This document shows, piece after piece, positions 1-8,174 of a stretch of 40,862 nucleotides of DNA. Within the stretch, counting starts at the first letter, position 1. Every line of letters begins with the position of its first letter. The notes under the pieces were generated by a model. The model saw only the letters and a list, made by a program, of their open reading frames with translations. It had not been told where the DNA came from and made no database searches. Location of the stretch: assembly GCA_005116895.1 (NCBI GenBank), contig SWDO01000004.1:1-40862 (forward strand), written 5' to 3'. The position numbers and the translations under genes were made by a program. The stretch is from Nitrospira sp. Its GTDB lineage: Bacteria > Nitrospirota > Nitrospiria > Nitrospirales > Nitrospiraceae.

Positions 1-167
1 GTGTCGAGATGCGCCTGCCCATGGTCCCCGAACAAACCGCCATCGCCACCGTCCTCTCCGACATGGACGCCGAACTCTCGGCGCTGGAAGCCCGGCGCGA
101 CAAGACTCGCGCGCTCAAGCAGGGCATGATGCAGGAGCTGCTCACCGGGAGGATCAGGCTGGTATGA
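1..167 (+). CDS. hsdS: Type I restriction-modification specificity subunit, C-terminal fragment (5' end outside window)
   Basis: Reading from base 3, an open frame runs in from the left edge and stops at TGA 165-167. It encodes about 54 residues containing a proline-glutamate-glutamine turn followed by a long charged helix and the ending LLTGRIRLV. This is the conserved second helical region and tail of HsdS subunits, which choose the DNA target of type I restriction-modification complexes together with HsdM and HsdR. The helix would form the coiled-coil spacer between the two target-recognition domains. The recognition domains lie outside the window. A truncated hsdR follows downstream on the same strand with a DUF3800 gene in between, consistent with one restriction locus. 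Identification rests on the tail only but this ending is characteristic. Confidence 0.8.
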   Translation, partial: VEMRLPMVPEQTAIATVLSDMDAELSALEARRDKTRALKQGMMQELLTGRIRLV

Positions 168-192
168 GATTGCTCATGCAGCGGTGTGCGTC

Positions 193-927
193 ATGAGAGT
201 CCTGTTCCTTGATGAGTCCGGCGATCACAATCTGGCGGTGATTGATCCGTCCTATCCGCTATTTGTGCTGGGCGGCGTGATTGTCGATCAGCGGTATGCG
301 GAAGGTCCGTTGGAAGAGGCGTTGCGGGATTTCAAGCGACGCCTGTTCGGGCGCGAGGATTTGATTCTCCACACGGCGGATATCACGCGCAACCAGAACG
401 GCTTTGAGCGGCTGAAGGAACCAGCATTTCGGGAGAGGTTTTACCGTGAACTCAATACCTTGATGCGAGATCTGCGGTTTCAAGTGGTCGCCTGCGTGAT
501 CCGCAAGAACGATCATCTCCAGCGGTACGGAGTGGCGGCGCTCGACCCGTATATGCTGAGTCTGGATGTGCTGGTCGAGGGGTTCTGCATGGACATCGGC
601 CAGGTCGCCGGAGGTGGTGTGATTGTGGCGGAACGGCGCGATCCGACACTCGATCGGGAATTGGATATCGCCTGGTTGAATTTGAAGGTGCAAGGCACCC
701 GGTTTATGCAAGCCAAGGCTATTGAGCACCGGATCATGGGGCTGAACCTTCGCCCGAAGACCGCTAACATTGCTGGCCTCCAACTGGCGGATCTCGTCGT
801 GACGCCGATCGGCAGAAAAGTGCTTGGCAAAACGATCAAAGAAGACTATCGCGTGATCGAGGAGAAGTTCCGGTGTAGCCGAAGGGGGCGTGTCGAAGGC
901 TATGGCCTGGTGGTGCTTCCCAAATAA
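193..927 (+). CDS. DUF3800 domain protein
   Basis: This 244-residue protein opens with RVLFLDESGD and carries LQLADLVV near residue 200. Both are hallmarks of DUF3800, a family with acidic residues in an RNase H-like arrangement and no settled function. I prefer the ATG at 193 over the GTG at 184 because the FLDESGD strand normally lies within the first ten residues. The gene sits 25 bp after hsdS and before hsdR on the same strand. DUF3800 genes are frequently found inside restriction or other defence loci, so a defence-associated nuclease role is plausible but not shown. The protein looks complete. An alternative is a passenger gene inserted into the hsd operon. Confidence 0.75.
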   Translation: MRVLFLDESGDHNLAVIDPSYPLFVLGGVIVDQRYAEGPLEEALRDFKRRLFGREDLILHTADITRNQNGFERLKEPAFRERFYRELNTLMRDLRFQVVACVIRKNDHLQRYGVAALDPYMLSLDVLVEGFCMDIGQVAGGGVIVAERRDPTLDRELDIAWLNLKVQGTRFMQAKAIEHRIMGLNLRPKTANIAGLQLADLVVTPIGRKVLGKTIKEDYRVIEEKFRCSRRGRVEGYGLVVLPK

Positions 928-1049
928 AAGAGGCCGGCCCCCGCTACGCAGTGACCAGCCCATGGTGAAATTATGGATGACGATGGTGTGAATTGCAAGA
1001 GGGACGTGTCTTTGTGCCGCACGCTGTGGATTAGAGGGGGTTCTCGCTG

Positions 1050-2819
1050 ATGTCCGCTGTCGGCCAACCAGAACGCGCCACGCAGAATCGCGTCACCGCG
1101 CTGTTCCGTGACGAGCTGGGCTACCGCTATCTGGGTGATTGGACCGACCGGGAGCAGAACAGCAATATTGAAGAAGGGCTGCTGACCGACTATCTGGCCA
1201 AGCTGAGTTACACGCCGGCGCAGATCAGCCGGGCGCTGTATCTACTGAAGATCGAAGCGGACAATCACAGCCGCAATCTCTACGGGAACAATCAGGCTGT
1301 CTATAAGCTGCTGCGCTACGGGATACCGGTCAAGACCGAGGCAGGCAAGGTCACGGAAACGGTGCATCTCATCAACTGGCGTGAGCCGGGCAATAACGAC
1401 TTCGCGATTGCTGAGGAAGTGACGCTCAAGGGCAGCCACGCGCGGCGGCCTGATCTGGTCCTCTACGTGAATGGCATTGCGGTTGGGGTGATTGAACTCA
1501 AGAACAGCCGCGTATCCATTGGCGACGGTATCCGCCAAAGCCTTTCCAATCAGCTGCCTGAGTTCAACGCCTGGTTCTTCAGCACAGTGCAGTTCCTCTT
1601 CGCCGGAAATGACTCTGAAGGTCTGCAATACGGGACCATCGGCACGCAGGAGAAGTATTTCCTGAAGTGGAAAGAGGACGAGCAGGACAACCGCCGATTC
1701 AAACTGGACAAGTATCTCCTGAAGCTGTGTGCGAAGGATCGGCTGATCGAGCTGATACACGACTTCATCCTCTTCGACAGTGGGATGAAGAAACTGCCTC
1801 GGGTGCATCAGTATTTCGGCATCAAGGCGGCGCAGGACTCTGTGCGCCGGCGCAAGGGCGGCATCATCTGGCACACCCAGGGCAGCGGCAAGAGCATCGT
1901 CATGGTGCTGCTGGCCAAGTGGATTCTGGAGAACAATCCTCACGCCCGCGTGGCCATCGTCACCGACCGGGACGAACTGGATAAGCAGATCGAGCGAGTC
2001 TTTACCGAGGTCGGTGAGCCGATCACGCGCACCAGCAGCGGCCGCGACTTGATGAGCCGGCTCGGCCAGGCGACGCCCCGTCTCATGTGCTCGCTCATCC
2101 ACAAGTTCAGGCGCAAGGACGTGAATGATTTCGACGCCTTCATTAAGGAGCTGGAGGCCCAGCCCAGCCAGACGGTGGGCGAGCTGTTCGTTTTCGTGGA
2201 CGAGTGCCATCGCACGCAGAGCGGCAAGCTCCACCGGGTGATGAAGGCCCTCATGCCGAATGCCGTCTTCATCGGGTTCACCGGGACGCCCTTGCTTGCA
2301 AAGGATAAGGCCACCAGCCACGAAGTGTTTGGCCGATACATCCATACCTACAAGTTCAGTGAGGGAGTGGAGGATGGCGTAGTGCTCGATTTGGTCTATG
2401 AGGCACGGGACATCGACCAGCACCTGGGCTCTCAAGAGAAGATCGACGCCTGGTTCGAGGCCAAGACCAAGGGTCTGAACGACTGGCAGAAAGACGAGCT
2501 GAAGAAACAATGGGGGACGATGCAGCAGGTGCTCAGCTCCAAGTCCCGCATGAACCGGGTAGTGAGCGATATCGTTTTCGACTTCAGTGTGAAGCCGCGT
2601 CTGTCCAACGAGCGGGGGAATGCCATTCTTGTGGCGTCAAGCATCTACGAGGCGACCAAGTATTTCGGTCTCTTCCAAAAGACGCCCTTCAGGGGCAAGT
2701 GTGCGGTGGTGACCTCCTATAGTCCGCAGTCCCAGGATGTGACCAAGGAGGAAGTCGGCGCGAATACGCCTCCGGTGCTGTCCTCGTCTGCGGCCTTGCT
2801 GAACGGCCTTTCTGAATAG
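1050..2819 (+). pseudogene. hsdR: Type I restriction enzyme R subunit, truncated
   Basis: HsdR is the motor and nuclease subunit of type I restriction enzymes and is usually about 1000 residues. Only 589 codons are open here. Visible parts are the PD-(D/E)xK nuclease (Asp135 in RRPDLVLY, Glu149 and Lys151 in VIELKN), the helicase Walker A (HTQGSGKS, about 275-282), the DECH box (VDECHRTQSG, near 386) and the FTGTP motif. Family-like sequence persists to VTKEEVGANT (about residue 573). It then changes to an unrelated 16-residue tail and a stop at 2819, so the second RecA lobe and the helical C-terminus that binds the methylase are missing. The protein cannot be a normal translocase. A rearrangement breakpoint near 2769 is the likely cause; a frameshift is less likely because no continuation of the family is seen downstream. 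Confidence 0.85.
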
Positions 2820-2852
2820 CCTGCCATGGCTCTCAAAGAGTCTATGATGGTT

Positions 2853-2929
2853 CCCCTCGAAAGAAGGGGGTGTTGGGTCGGCGACCGGTCGATTGGCGCC
2901 CCTCTTTCGGGGACTACCGTGTCGCCGAC
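2853..2929 (+). other. Interleaved inverted repeats, possible structured RNA
   Basis: Two complementary pairs interlock. 2859-2869 can pair with 2899-2908 (one bulged A), and 2877-2885 (GTCGGCGAC) pairs perfectly with 2921-2929 (GTCGCCGAC). The order left1-left2-right1-right2 would be an H-type pseudoknot. Alternatively 2853-2857 pairs with 2865-2869, and 2899-2902 with 2909-2912, as two small hairpins. It follows the hsdR stop and precedes the 42-residue ORF. It could be a leader structure or a decayed mobile-element end. No family recognised. Confidence 0.4.
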
Positions 2930-2937
2930 AAGTGAGA

Positions 2938-2968
2938 TAGGGTACGTCTCAACAGGAGGCGTTCCCTA
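2938..2968 (+). promoter_or_regulatory. Hairpin enclosing the ribosome binding site of the 42-residue ORF
   Basis: Bases 2938-2946 (TAGGGTACG) and 2960-2968 (CGTTCCCTA) pair over nine positions with one T-T mismatch. The AGGAGG Shine-Dalgarno sequence (2954-2959) lies in the loop and the A of the start codon is in the stem. This could regulate translation initiation. It is only a predicted fold. Confidence 0.35.
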
Positions 2969-3096
2969 TGACAGACTTTGAAGAAGCCAGCTTTGTAATG
3001 AGTCTTCTCGCCCTGGCTGGAATTGCAATCATGGCAGACCGTCCGCTTGAAGCTGCTTGTGAGCGGGTGCTGATGTGGTTTCGGCCTCGCCAGTAG
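2968..3096 (+). CDS. Small hypothetical protein, 42 residues, one hydrophobic segment
   Basis: An ATG at 2968 is preceded by AGGAGG with 8 bases of spacing, an unusually good ribosome site for random sequence. The product begins MTDFEEASF and contains a hydrophobic stretch (residues 9-22, FVMSLLALAGIAIM). It ends with a basic tail containing RVLMWFRPRQ. It could be a small single-pass membrane protein. I recognise no family. It is the only plausible coding sequence between the broken hsdR and the AAA ATPase. The rest of 3097-3276 shows nothing I can name. Confidence 0.45.
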   Translation: MTDFEEASFVMSLLALAGIAIMADRPLEAACERVLMWFRPRQ

Positions 3097-3276
3097 TCGG
3101 TAAGCTTTTCCGCTAGACCGGTGCTAATCTGCACGTTAGCTATTCTGTCGATCCAAGACGATTCATTATCTAACGAGTCTTTGGCTTGTAAATCCTTGCA
3201 CTGAGAGATGCCAGGGAGTCTGTGGTTACTGATCTCCCTGGCATGTCCACGCGTCGGCTATTTTGAGACAAATAGG

Positions 3277-4542
3277 CTAATTCGACATGCAAAATCCCAC
3301 GCTGTCTTGTTCTTCAAGTGACTCCACACCCTTTGACGCATCCTTCCGCTGCGCTCGAATGGTTTTGAGGCTTCGCAGCAGATCCGAGTCTCCTGGAGCT
3401 TTGTCTTCGTGCGCGCATTCGAGGAGCGCATTGACGACGATCTCCTGTACATAGGTCATCGACATTCCCTGTGTTCGACGAGCCACTTCAGTCAAGGCAC
3501 CGTCGGAGAAGTACAGCCCGCCGTGCTTGCGGAGCAATGCCAAGCGCTGCTCCAGCGCCGGAAGGGGAAAGGTCCAGACTCGATCAAACCGGCTTGGTCT
3601 ATGCAACAAAGCAGGGTCCAATTTTTCCGGTTCATTACAGGTTGCAATCACCAGCACGCCGTTCAAGACCTTAAGCCCATCTAAGAGGTTCAAGAAGTGG
3701 GAGATCGAGACGCCTTTGGCCTGCACCATCCGATCAAGATCTTCAAACAGCACAACCGCCGGCGTACAGCCCTCGGCGAGATCCAAGGCATGACGGAGCA
3801 TGCTGTCGTCCACATCCGCTGTCCCCAGCACGGAAATGAACTTCGCAGGAGTGTTAGAGGCCAGCGTCTTGAGTGTCAGCGTTTTCCCGCAACCTGGCGG
3901 CCCGGCAAACAGAAACCCTCGACGGTGGGGGATGCCTAAGGCCGCGTATCGTTCAGGGCTCGCAAAGAACCCTTCGACGTTGCTCCGAATATCCCGCGCC
4001 ATCTGGGCCGGTAGCACCAGATCATCCCAAGAACTCGCGGTCACCGGGATGTTCTCGCCATTGACGACATAGATCTCCTTCTTCTTTTCCTTGAGTCTGG
4101 CTTTGCCGTACCGCTCCAGAACGAGAAGAAGGTCTCGAAACGCAGCAAGGGACTTGGTCGCAACGAAATAGATTCCAAAGCAGCCCTTGCCCAACATAAG
4201 TGAGAACATGTGACAGTGGATGTCGTGGCCGTTCCAGATCAATTCAATGGTCCCTCGCCAGCCATAGGCATTCGCTTCTTCTGAAGCACTGTTAGAGATA
4301 CTTGCTTCGGACGCAGCGCAGGCAGATATCAAATTCCGAAACGCTCCCACCCCAACGAGCGGGAGAGCCGTGCGGCGTGTGATTGCCGTCGGGTGCCACT
4401 CTCGGAGGCAATCCAATAGGTAGTTCAGCGACAGCTCTTCAGCCGAGTCGCCGCCAAATTCATGGACGACCCAGCCTGCCTCGCGCGGATGCGCGGCAAG
4501 AAACCGACTGCTTTGTCTCTGGAGAAACAGGGACTCACTCAT
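3277..4542 (-). CDS. BCS1-like AAA+ ATPase
   Basis: The protein has 421 residues. An N-terminal region of about 190 residues is followed by an AAA+ module: Walker A GPPGCGKT (about 214-221), Walker B VVLFEDLD (about 265-272), sensor 1 region VLVIATCNEP, and HRPSRFDRVW carrying arginine-finger-type residues. The layout resembles bacterial homologs of the mitochondrial BCS1 translocase/chaperone family. Substrates of the bacterial proteins are unknown. The start is set at ATG 4542 because AAGGAGGGA lies directly upstream; a longer frame to 4566 has no such signal. The gene is followed on the other side by a WYL regulator on the same strand but with separate signals. Placement next to restriction remnants makes a defence role possible, not proven. 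Confidence 0.75.
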   Translation of the reverse strand: MSESLFLQRQSSRFLAAHPREAGWVVHEFGGDSAEELSLNYLLDCLREWHPTAITRRTALPLVGVGAFRNLISACAASEASISNSASEEANAYGWRGTIELIWNGHDIHCHMFSLMLGKGCFGIYFVATKSLAAFRDLLLVLERYGKARLKEKKKEIYVVNGENIPVTASSWDDLVLPAQMARDIRSNVEGFFASPERYAALGIPHRRGFLFAGPPGCGKTLTLKTLASNTPAKFISVLGTADVDDSMLRHALDLAEGCTPAVVLFEDLDRMVQAKGVSISHFLNLLDGLKVLNGVLVIATCNEPEKLDPALLHRPSRFDRVWTFPLPALEQRLALLRKHGGLYFSDGALTEVARRTQGMSMTYVQEIVVNALLECAHEDKAPGDSDLLRSLKTIRAQRKDASKGVESLEEQDSVGFCMSN

Positions 4543-4619
4543 GTCTCCCTCCTTCTTGATGTGCAAGGGAACCCTAACACGAGGGTGTGACAGAATAGGT
4601 CTCTGGAGGCTGGAGACAG

Positions 4620-5606
4620 CTAATGAGAGGATCGATACGATTTGGCGGAGGCGGTTAGTTGACTGACCACGTGATCAATCAGCGTCTGTGGACCAAGCAC
4701 CTTTGCCCCAGGGCCAAAAGAAAGAACCCTGGCGGTCAGTTCATCGAGACCGCCGCACTGCATGGTCAGAATGACGGACCCGTCCTTCTGAGACTGAAGT
4801 TTCTGCGTCGGATGCCAGCTTCGCTCCTTCACGAAATAGGCCCATTCAGAGGCAATCCAGATCTTCACTTCCTGCGGGGTCTCGTCGATCAACCCGAATG
4901 TTCGGTCGAGGCGTTCCATGAAAGAAGCAGACCGGGGCAGCACAAACATGTCTTCCGTGACCGTGATGGTTTTAACTCGCTCCAGCGCGAATATTCTCAA
5001 CGCTCGTGCTGGATGGGAATACCCAATGAGATACAGCCCATACTGGTACAGGATCAGCCCATAGGGATCGACCCGATAGTCTTGCGGGCGCCCTTCGGGT
5101 TTCCGGTAGCCGTGCAGAACAATCGTGAGCTGACGAAGTAATGCTTTTCGAACGGACTCGATGACTGGTCTTTGAGTGGCATAGGCCCGGATCGGTCGCT
5201 GAAGAGGCGCAAAGGTCGTGATGATTCGCTCCAGATGATTTCTAACTTTGTCGGGCAAGCTCGCTTCAACTTTCTTGATGATGGTCTCCAAATCCTCAAC
5301 AAACGGTGTGCCCTTCAAATAGGCCAGATGACTCAGCGCGAGATGGAGCGACATGAGCTCGTACGGTGAGACTGCAACCTCCAGCCCTTTGAACCCTGGA
5401 GGAAGCCGCCATTTTCCCTCTTCCTGCTCTAATGGGTAACCTGAGTCCTCAATCTGTTGCAGATCTCGGTGGACCTGGCGCTTTGTGACTTGCAGCTCAT
5501 CGGCCAGTTCTGCCACCGTCGCCCCACCACTGAGCCGACGAAGCATGATACTGATACGCGCGACCTGGCTATAACTTTTGGGTTTCCGTCCCTTGCGACT
5601 GGCCAC
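4620..5606 (-). CDS. WYL-domain transcriptional regulator (DeoR-like HTH)
   Basis: This 328-residue protein has an N-terminal winged helix (about 15-65: ATVAELADELQVTKRQVHRDLQQI). The central WYL domain (about 140-225) includes VDPYGLILYQYGLYLIGYS and RIFALERVKTI, followed by a C-terminal WCX-type domain. WYL regulators bind nucleic-acid or nucleotide ligands and commonly control defence, DNA repair or stress genes. Translation starts at GTG 5604-5606 with TGAGGA upstream. The start is only 12 bp beyond the isoaspartyl peptidase stop, so the two are probably co-transcribed with the upstream hypothetical gene. The regulator may also act on the adjacent AAA ATPase, which is an inference from position only. 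Confidence 0.88.
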   Translation of the reverse strand: MASRKGRKPKSYSQVARISIMLRRLSGGATVAELADELQVTKRQVHRDLQQIEDSGYPLEQEEGKWRLPPGFKGLEVAVSPYELMSLHLALSHLAYLKGTPFVEDLETIIKKVEASLPDKVRNHLERIITTFAPLQRPIRAYATQRPVIESVRKALLRQLTIVLHGYRKPEGRPQDYRVDPYGLILYQYGLYLIGYSHPARALRIFALERVKTITVTEDMFVLPRSASFMERLDRTFGLIDETPQEVKIWIASEWAYFVKERSWHPTQKLQSQKDGSVILTMQCGGLDELTARVLSFGPGAKVLGPQTLIDHVVSQLTASAKSYRSSH

Positions 5607-5618
5607 GGCAGTCCTCAG

Positions 5619-6503
5619 CTATCGGAAGGTATCGTTGACCACGGGGATTCCGCGTCCGGCCCAGTACCCGGCCATCATGTGCGGGGTGGAATGACGAATG
5701 GTGAATCGTCCTTGAGGAGTGAGGACCAGGCATCCCGCAGCTCCGTGAATCCGAGCAACCAGTTTCTGCAGCACAAGTCGTGCCGCCATCGCCGGCGTCT
5801 TTCCTCGTTCTAATAGATCACAAATTGATTTGGCTACTGCAAGACGGATGATGCCCTCGCCCAATCCTGTCATCGACACCGCACCGGCTTCATTGTCCGC
5901 ATAGACCCCACAGCCGATGATCGGCGTATCCCCGACTCGCCCAGGCAACATGCAATCGATCCCTCCGGTTGAAGCGCCGGCCGCGACTGTCCCAAATCGA
6001 TCGAGTGCGACGGCTCCAACCGTCCCATGCCGATCCCGATTGTGTGCGGTTTTTCGGAGAGCCGTATCATAGGAAAACCGGCGCGGCCTTCTTGTGAACG
6101 GTTGTCGCTCCATCTTGAAATGCCTGGCGAACTTCGTCGCCATCGGCCCGGCGAGCAACACATGAGGCGTGTGCTCCATGACCAAGTGAGCCGCTGTAAT
6201 CGGATGGACAATTCCCTCGATGGAAGCCACAGCGCCAGCGCACAAGCTGTGTCCTTCCATGATGGACGCATCCATCCGCCGCACTCCGTCGAGTTGCAGA
6301 TGCGCTCCTGTTCCCGCATTAAAGAGTCCGCTACGCTCAAGCACGCGAATGGCCTGTTCGACGGCAACGAGTGCGGAACTGCCTCGATCCAACAAGTGAT
6401 ACCCGACTTGCAGCGCGGCACGTAGGCAGGCGCCTTGCGGTGAGGTCATTGCGCGACGGCCTGCACCTCCGTGCACGAGGATGATGGGGCGGACGGATTT
6501 CAA
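5619..6503 (-). CDS. Isoaspartyl peptidase / L-asparaginase (N-terminal nucleophile, T2 family)
   Basis: The 294-residue product has IILVHGGAG at the N-terminus, GLFNAGTGAHLQ around 59-70 and the autoprocessing site RHG-TVGAVALD. Thr161 would become the N-terminal nucleophile after self-cleavage into alpha and beta chains. STGG and GLGEGIIR follow in the beta chain. The family hydrolyses isoaspartyl dipeptides from damaged proteins and, weakly, asparagine. All key residues appear present. The gene overlaps the upstream hypothetical gene by 4 bp and precedes the WYL regulator by 12 bp, so it lies in a three-gene minus-strand operon. Whether the main substrate is isoaspartyl dipeptide or asparagine cannot be told from sequence. 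Confidence 0.9.
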   Translation of the reverse strand: MKSVRPIILVHGGAGRRAMTSPQGACLRAALQVGYHLLDRGSSALVAVEQAIRVLERSGLFNAGTGAHLQLDGVRRMDASIMEGHSLCAGAVASIEGIVHPITAAHLVMEHTPHVLLAGPMATKFARHFKMERQPFTRRPRRFSYDTALRKTAHNRDRHGTVGAVALDRFGTVAAGASTGGIDCMLPGRVGDTPIIGCGVYADNEAGAVSMTGLGEGIIRLAVAKSICDLLERGKTPAMAARLVLQKLVARIHGAAGCLVLTPQGRFTIRHSTPHMMAGYWAGRGIPVVNDTFR

Positions 6504-7066
6504 TTCAAGAGCAAGTCCCGGGTCTTCCGATAGGCGGGATTCTGCATGCGATCGAGATCGGACCGTACAAAACCAAGACCGGTCACACAGAGCTCAAAGT
6601 TCTCGGACAGTTTTCGAAACAAGGGCAAGCTGGTGTCCGCATCATCACGGCCGATCTGCGCGACGATGCCGTACGACCGCTTGCCGGTCTTCACATAGTC
6701 CACGAGAAAGTCTTTGTGATAGATGCGCCCAGCCGTTTTAAGCCGTCGAAGGTACTCAGGAAACAATCCCGCCATGAACAGGGTGAAATCACCGATATGA
6801 CGATGCACATCTCGTTCACGGTCCAGCGATTGGGCTTCAAGCATGACCTCGGACTCGAAGAGTAAGTCCACAATCGAATCGACCTGCTGATTCTCTTGAT
6901 TTCTGATCTTATAGAGCTGATCCGTAGAGGTAAAATCGACTAAAAGATTTGAGACGTATGACGTGACCTTGGCATCGGGCCAGCCGAGATGTTCCATAAA
7001 GCTCTTCTCGGTTAAGGCGCCGAAGAGTTGTCGGAGCGGATGGCGTGGCGGAACTTGAGTGCCCAT
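6500..7066 (-). CDS. Hypothetical protein, about 188 residues
   Basis: I do not recognise the family. The start is placed at ATG 7066, which has AGGAGGTGGAG immediately upstream; a GTG six bases earlier is less likely. The sequence is soluble, mostly helical and rich in charged residues. It contains LRQLFGALTEKSFMEHLGW near the N-terminus, IGDFTLFMAGLFPEYLRR in the middle and LFRKLSENFELCVTGLGFV near the end. There is no signal peptide or membrane segment. It overlaps the asparaginase-type gene by 4 bp, suggesting translational coupling. No catalytic motif is evident. Confidence 0.75.
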   Translation of the reverse strand: MGTQVPPRHPLRQLFGALTEKSFMEHLGWPDAKVTSYVSNLLVDFTSTDQLYKIRNQENQQVDSIVDLLFESEVMLEAQSLDRERDVHRHIGDFTLFMAGLFPEYLRRLKTAGRIYHKDFLVDYVKTGKRSYGIVAQIGRDDADTSLPLFRKLSENFELCVTGLGFVRSDLDRMQNPAYRKTRDLLLN

Positions 7067-7183
7067 CTCCACCTCCTAAGAAGTCTGATGAGGCTCGTGT
7101 TCAGTATACCAGATCTCGACCCGGAACCGGTTTCCACTCTCATCGATTCTATCGGAACACCACTGCCGGATCTTGAGCCTGGA

Positions 7184-7633
7184 TTAGCCTCCCGCTCTAC
7201 TGTCCACCACAAACGTTACCGGCCCGTCGTTCACCAAGGCCACCTGCATATGTGCGGCAAACACACCCGTTTCAACCTGCGTCCCGCATGTCCGCAAATC
7301 AGCTGCGACCTGTTCATAGAGGCGCTTGGCCAGGTCTGGAGGCGCAGCCCCGTCAAAACTGGGGCGGCGTCCGTTCGTTGTCCGGCCCAACAGCGTGAAT
7401 TGGGAGACCAACAGCACCCCTCCACCGACCTCCGTGAGCGATCGATTCATCTTTCCCTGCTCATCGGCGAAGATGCGGAGGGTCCGGATCTTGTCGCCCA
7501 GATACGTCACATCAGACGCGTCATCGCTTTTCGCAACACCCAACAATAACATCATACCCTGTTGGATCCGGCCCACAATCTTGCCATCGACTTCCACTGA
7601 GGCACTGGTGACGCGCTGAAGGACTGCTCTCAT
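7184..7633 (-). CDS. dtd: D-aminoacyl-tRNA deacylase
   Basis: The protein is 149 residues, the normal length for Dtd. It begins MRAVLQRVTSASVEVDG and contains LLVSQFTL and NDGPVTF. The latter corresponds to the cross-subunit Gly-X-Pro-type motif that reads substrate chirality in the homodimer. Dtd hydrolyses D-amino acids and glycine mischarged onto tRNA, acting as a proofreading enzyme in the cytosol. It lies 9 bp after ogt, and ogt follows murJ by 13 bp on the same strand, so murJ-ogt-dtd is probably one transcript. A GAGGATG ribosome site lies upstream. Confidence 0.95.
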   Translation of the reverse strand: MRAVLQRVTSASVEVDGKIVGRIQQGMMLLLGVAKSDDASDVTYLGDKIRTLRIFADEQGKMNRSLTEVGGGVLLVSQFTLLGRTTNGRRPSFDGAAPPDLAKRLYEQVAADLRTCGTQVETGVFAAHMQVALVNDGPVTFVVDSRAGG

Positions 7634-7642
7634 CGGCTGACA

Positions 7643-8161
7643 TCATCCTCGCTGCAATTGAATCAATGTTCCTTCAAGCCCCAGCAACTTGCGTTTCATG
7701 GATAGTCCACCGGAGAAGCCGCCGAGCGAGGCATCCTGAGCGACAATCCGGTGACAAGGAATCACAATCGGCAACGGATTGGCGCCGACCGCGTTGCCGA
7801 CCGCGCGGGCATATTGTGGTCCCCCCACACGTAACGCAATCCATTGGTACGAACGGAGCTTGCCATACGGCACTCGCTGCAACGTCCGCCAGACCTGTCG
7901 TTGGAACGAGGTTCCCTGCGAGAAATCGAGCGGCACGTCGAAGGTGCTTCGTTTTCCTGCTAGATAGTCGAGCAACTGACGACGGGCTACTTCCAGTCTG
8001 GTGGACGCTCCTTGTTGCACTGGCTCATCCGACTCTGCTCTGAGCTCAGACTCGACTGCTCGCTTCGACCCTTTTGGCAATACAATCGATCGAATCCCTT
8101 TGTCGGACTCAGAAATCCCCATCCAACCCCAGGGCGAATGAAAGATCATCGCACGATGCAT
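7643..8161 (-). CDS. ogt: Methylated-DNA--protein-cysteine S-methyltransferase
   Basis: The 172-residue enzyme carries the acceptor motif IPCHRIV (PCHR cysteine), preceded by VPYGKLRSYQWIA and followed by GGFSGGLSMKRKLLGLEG, all typical of AGT/Ogt proteins. It transfers O6-alkyl groups from guanine in DNA to its own cysteine in a suicide repair reaction. The N-terminal 70 residues are the usual poorly conserved domain. The start ATG at 8161 is preceded by AAGGAGTGGTCT. It lies between murJ and dtd in a tight minus-strand cluster. No Ada-type regulatory domain is present. Confidence 0.93.
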   Translation of the reverse strand: MHRAMIFHSPWGWMGISESDKGIRSIVLPKGSKRAVESELRAESDEPVQQGASTRLEVARRQLLDYLAGKRSTFDVPLDFSQGTSFQRQVWRTLQRVPYGKLRSYQWIALRVGGPQYARAVGNAVGANPLPIVIPCHRIVAQDASLGGFSGGLSMKRKLLGLEGTLIQLQRG

Positions 8162-8174
8162 AGACCACTCCTTG

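Noticed and set aside
1242..2510. A 422-codon minus-strand frame opposite hsdR
   Set aside because: It is an antisense shadow created by GC-rich codon bias, with low-complexity content and no domain.
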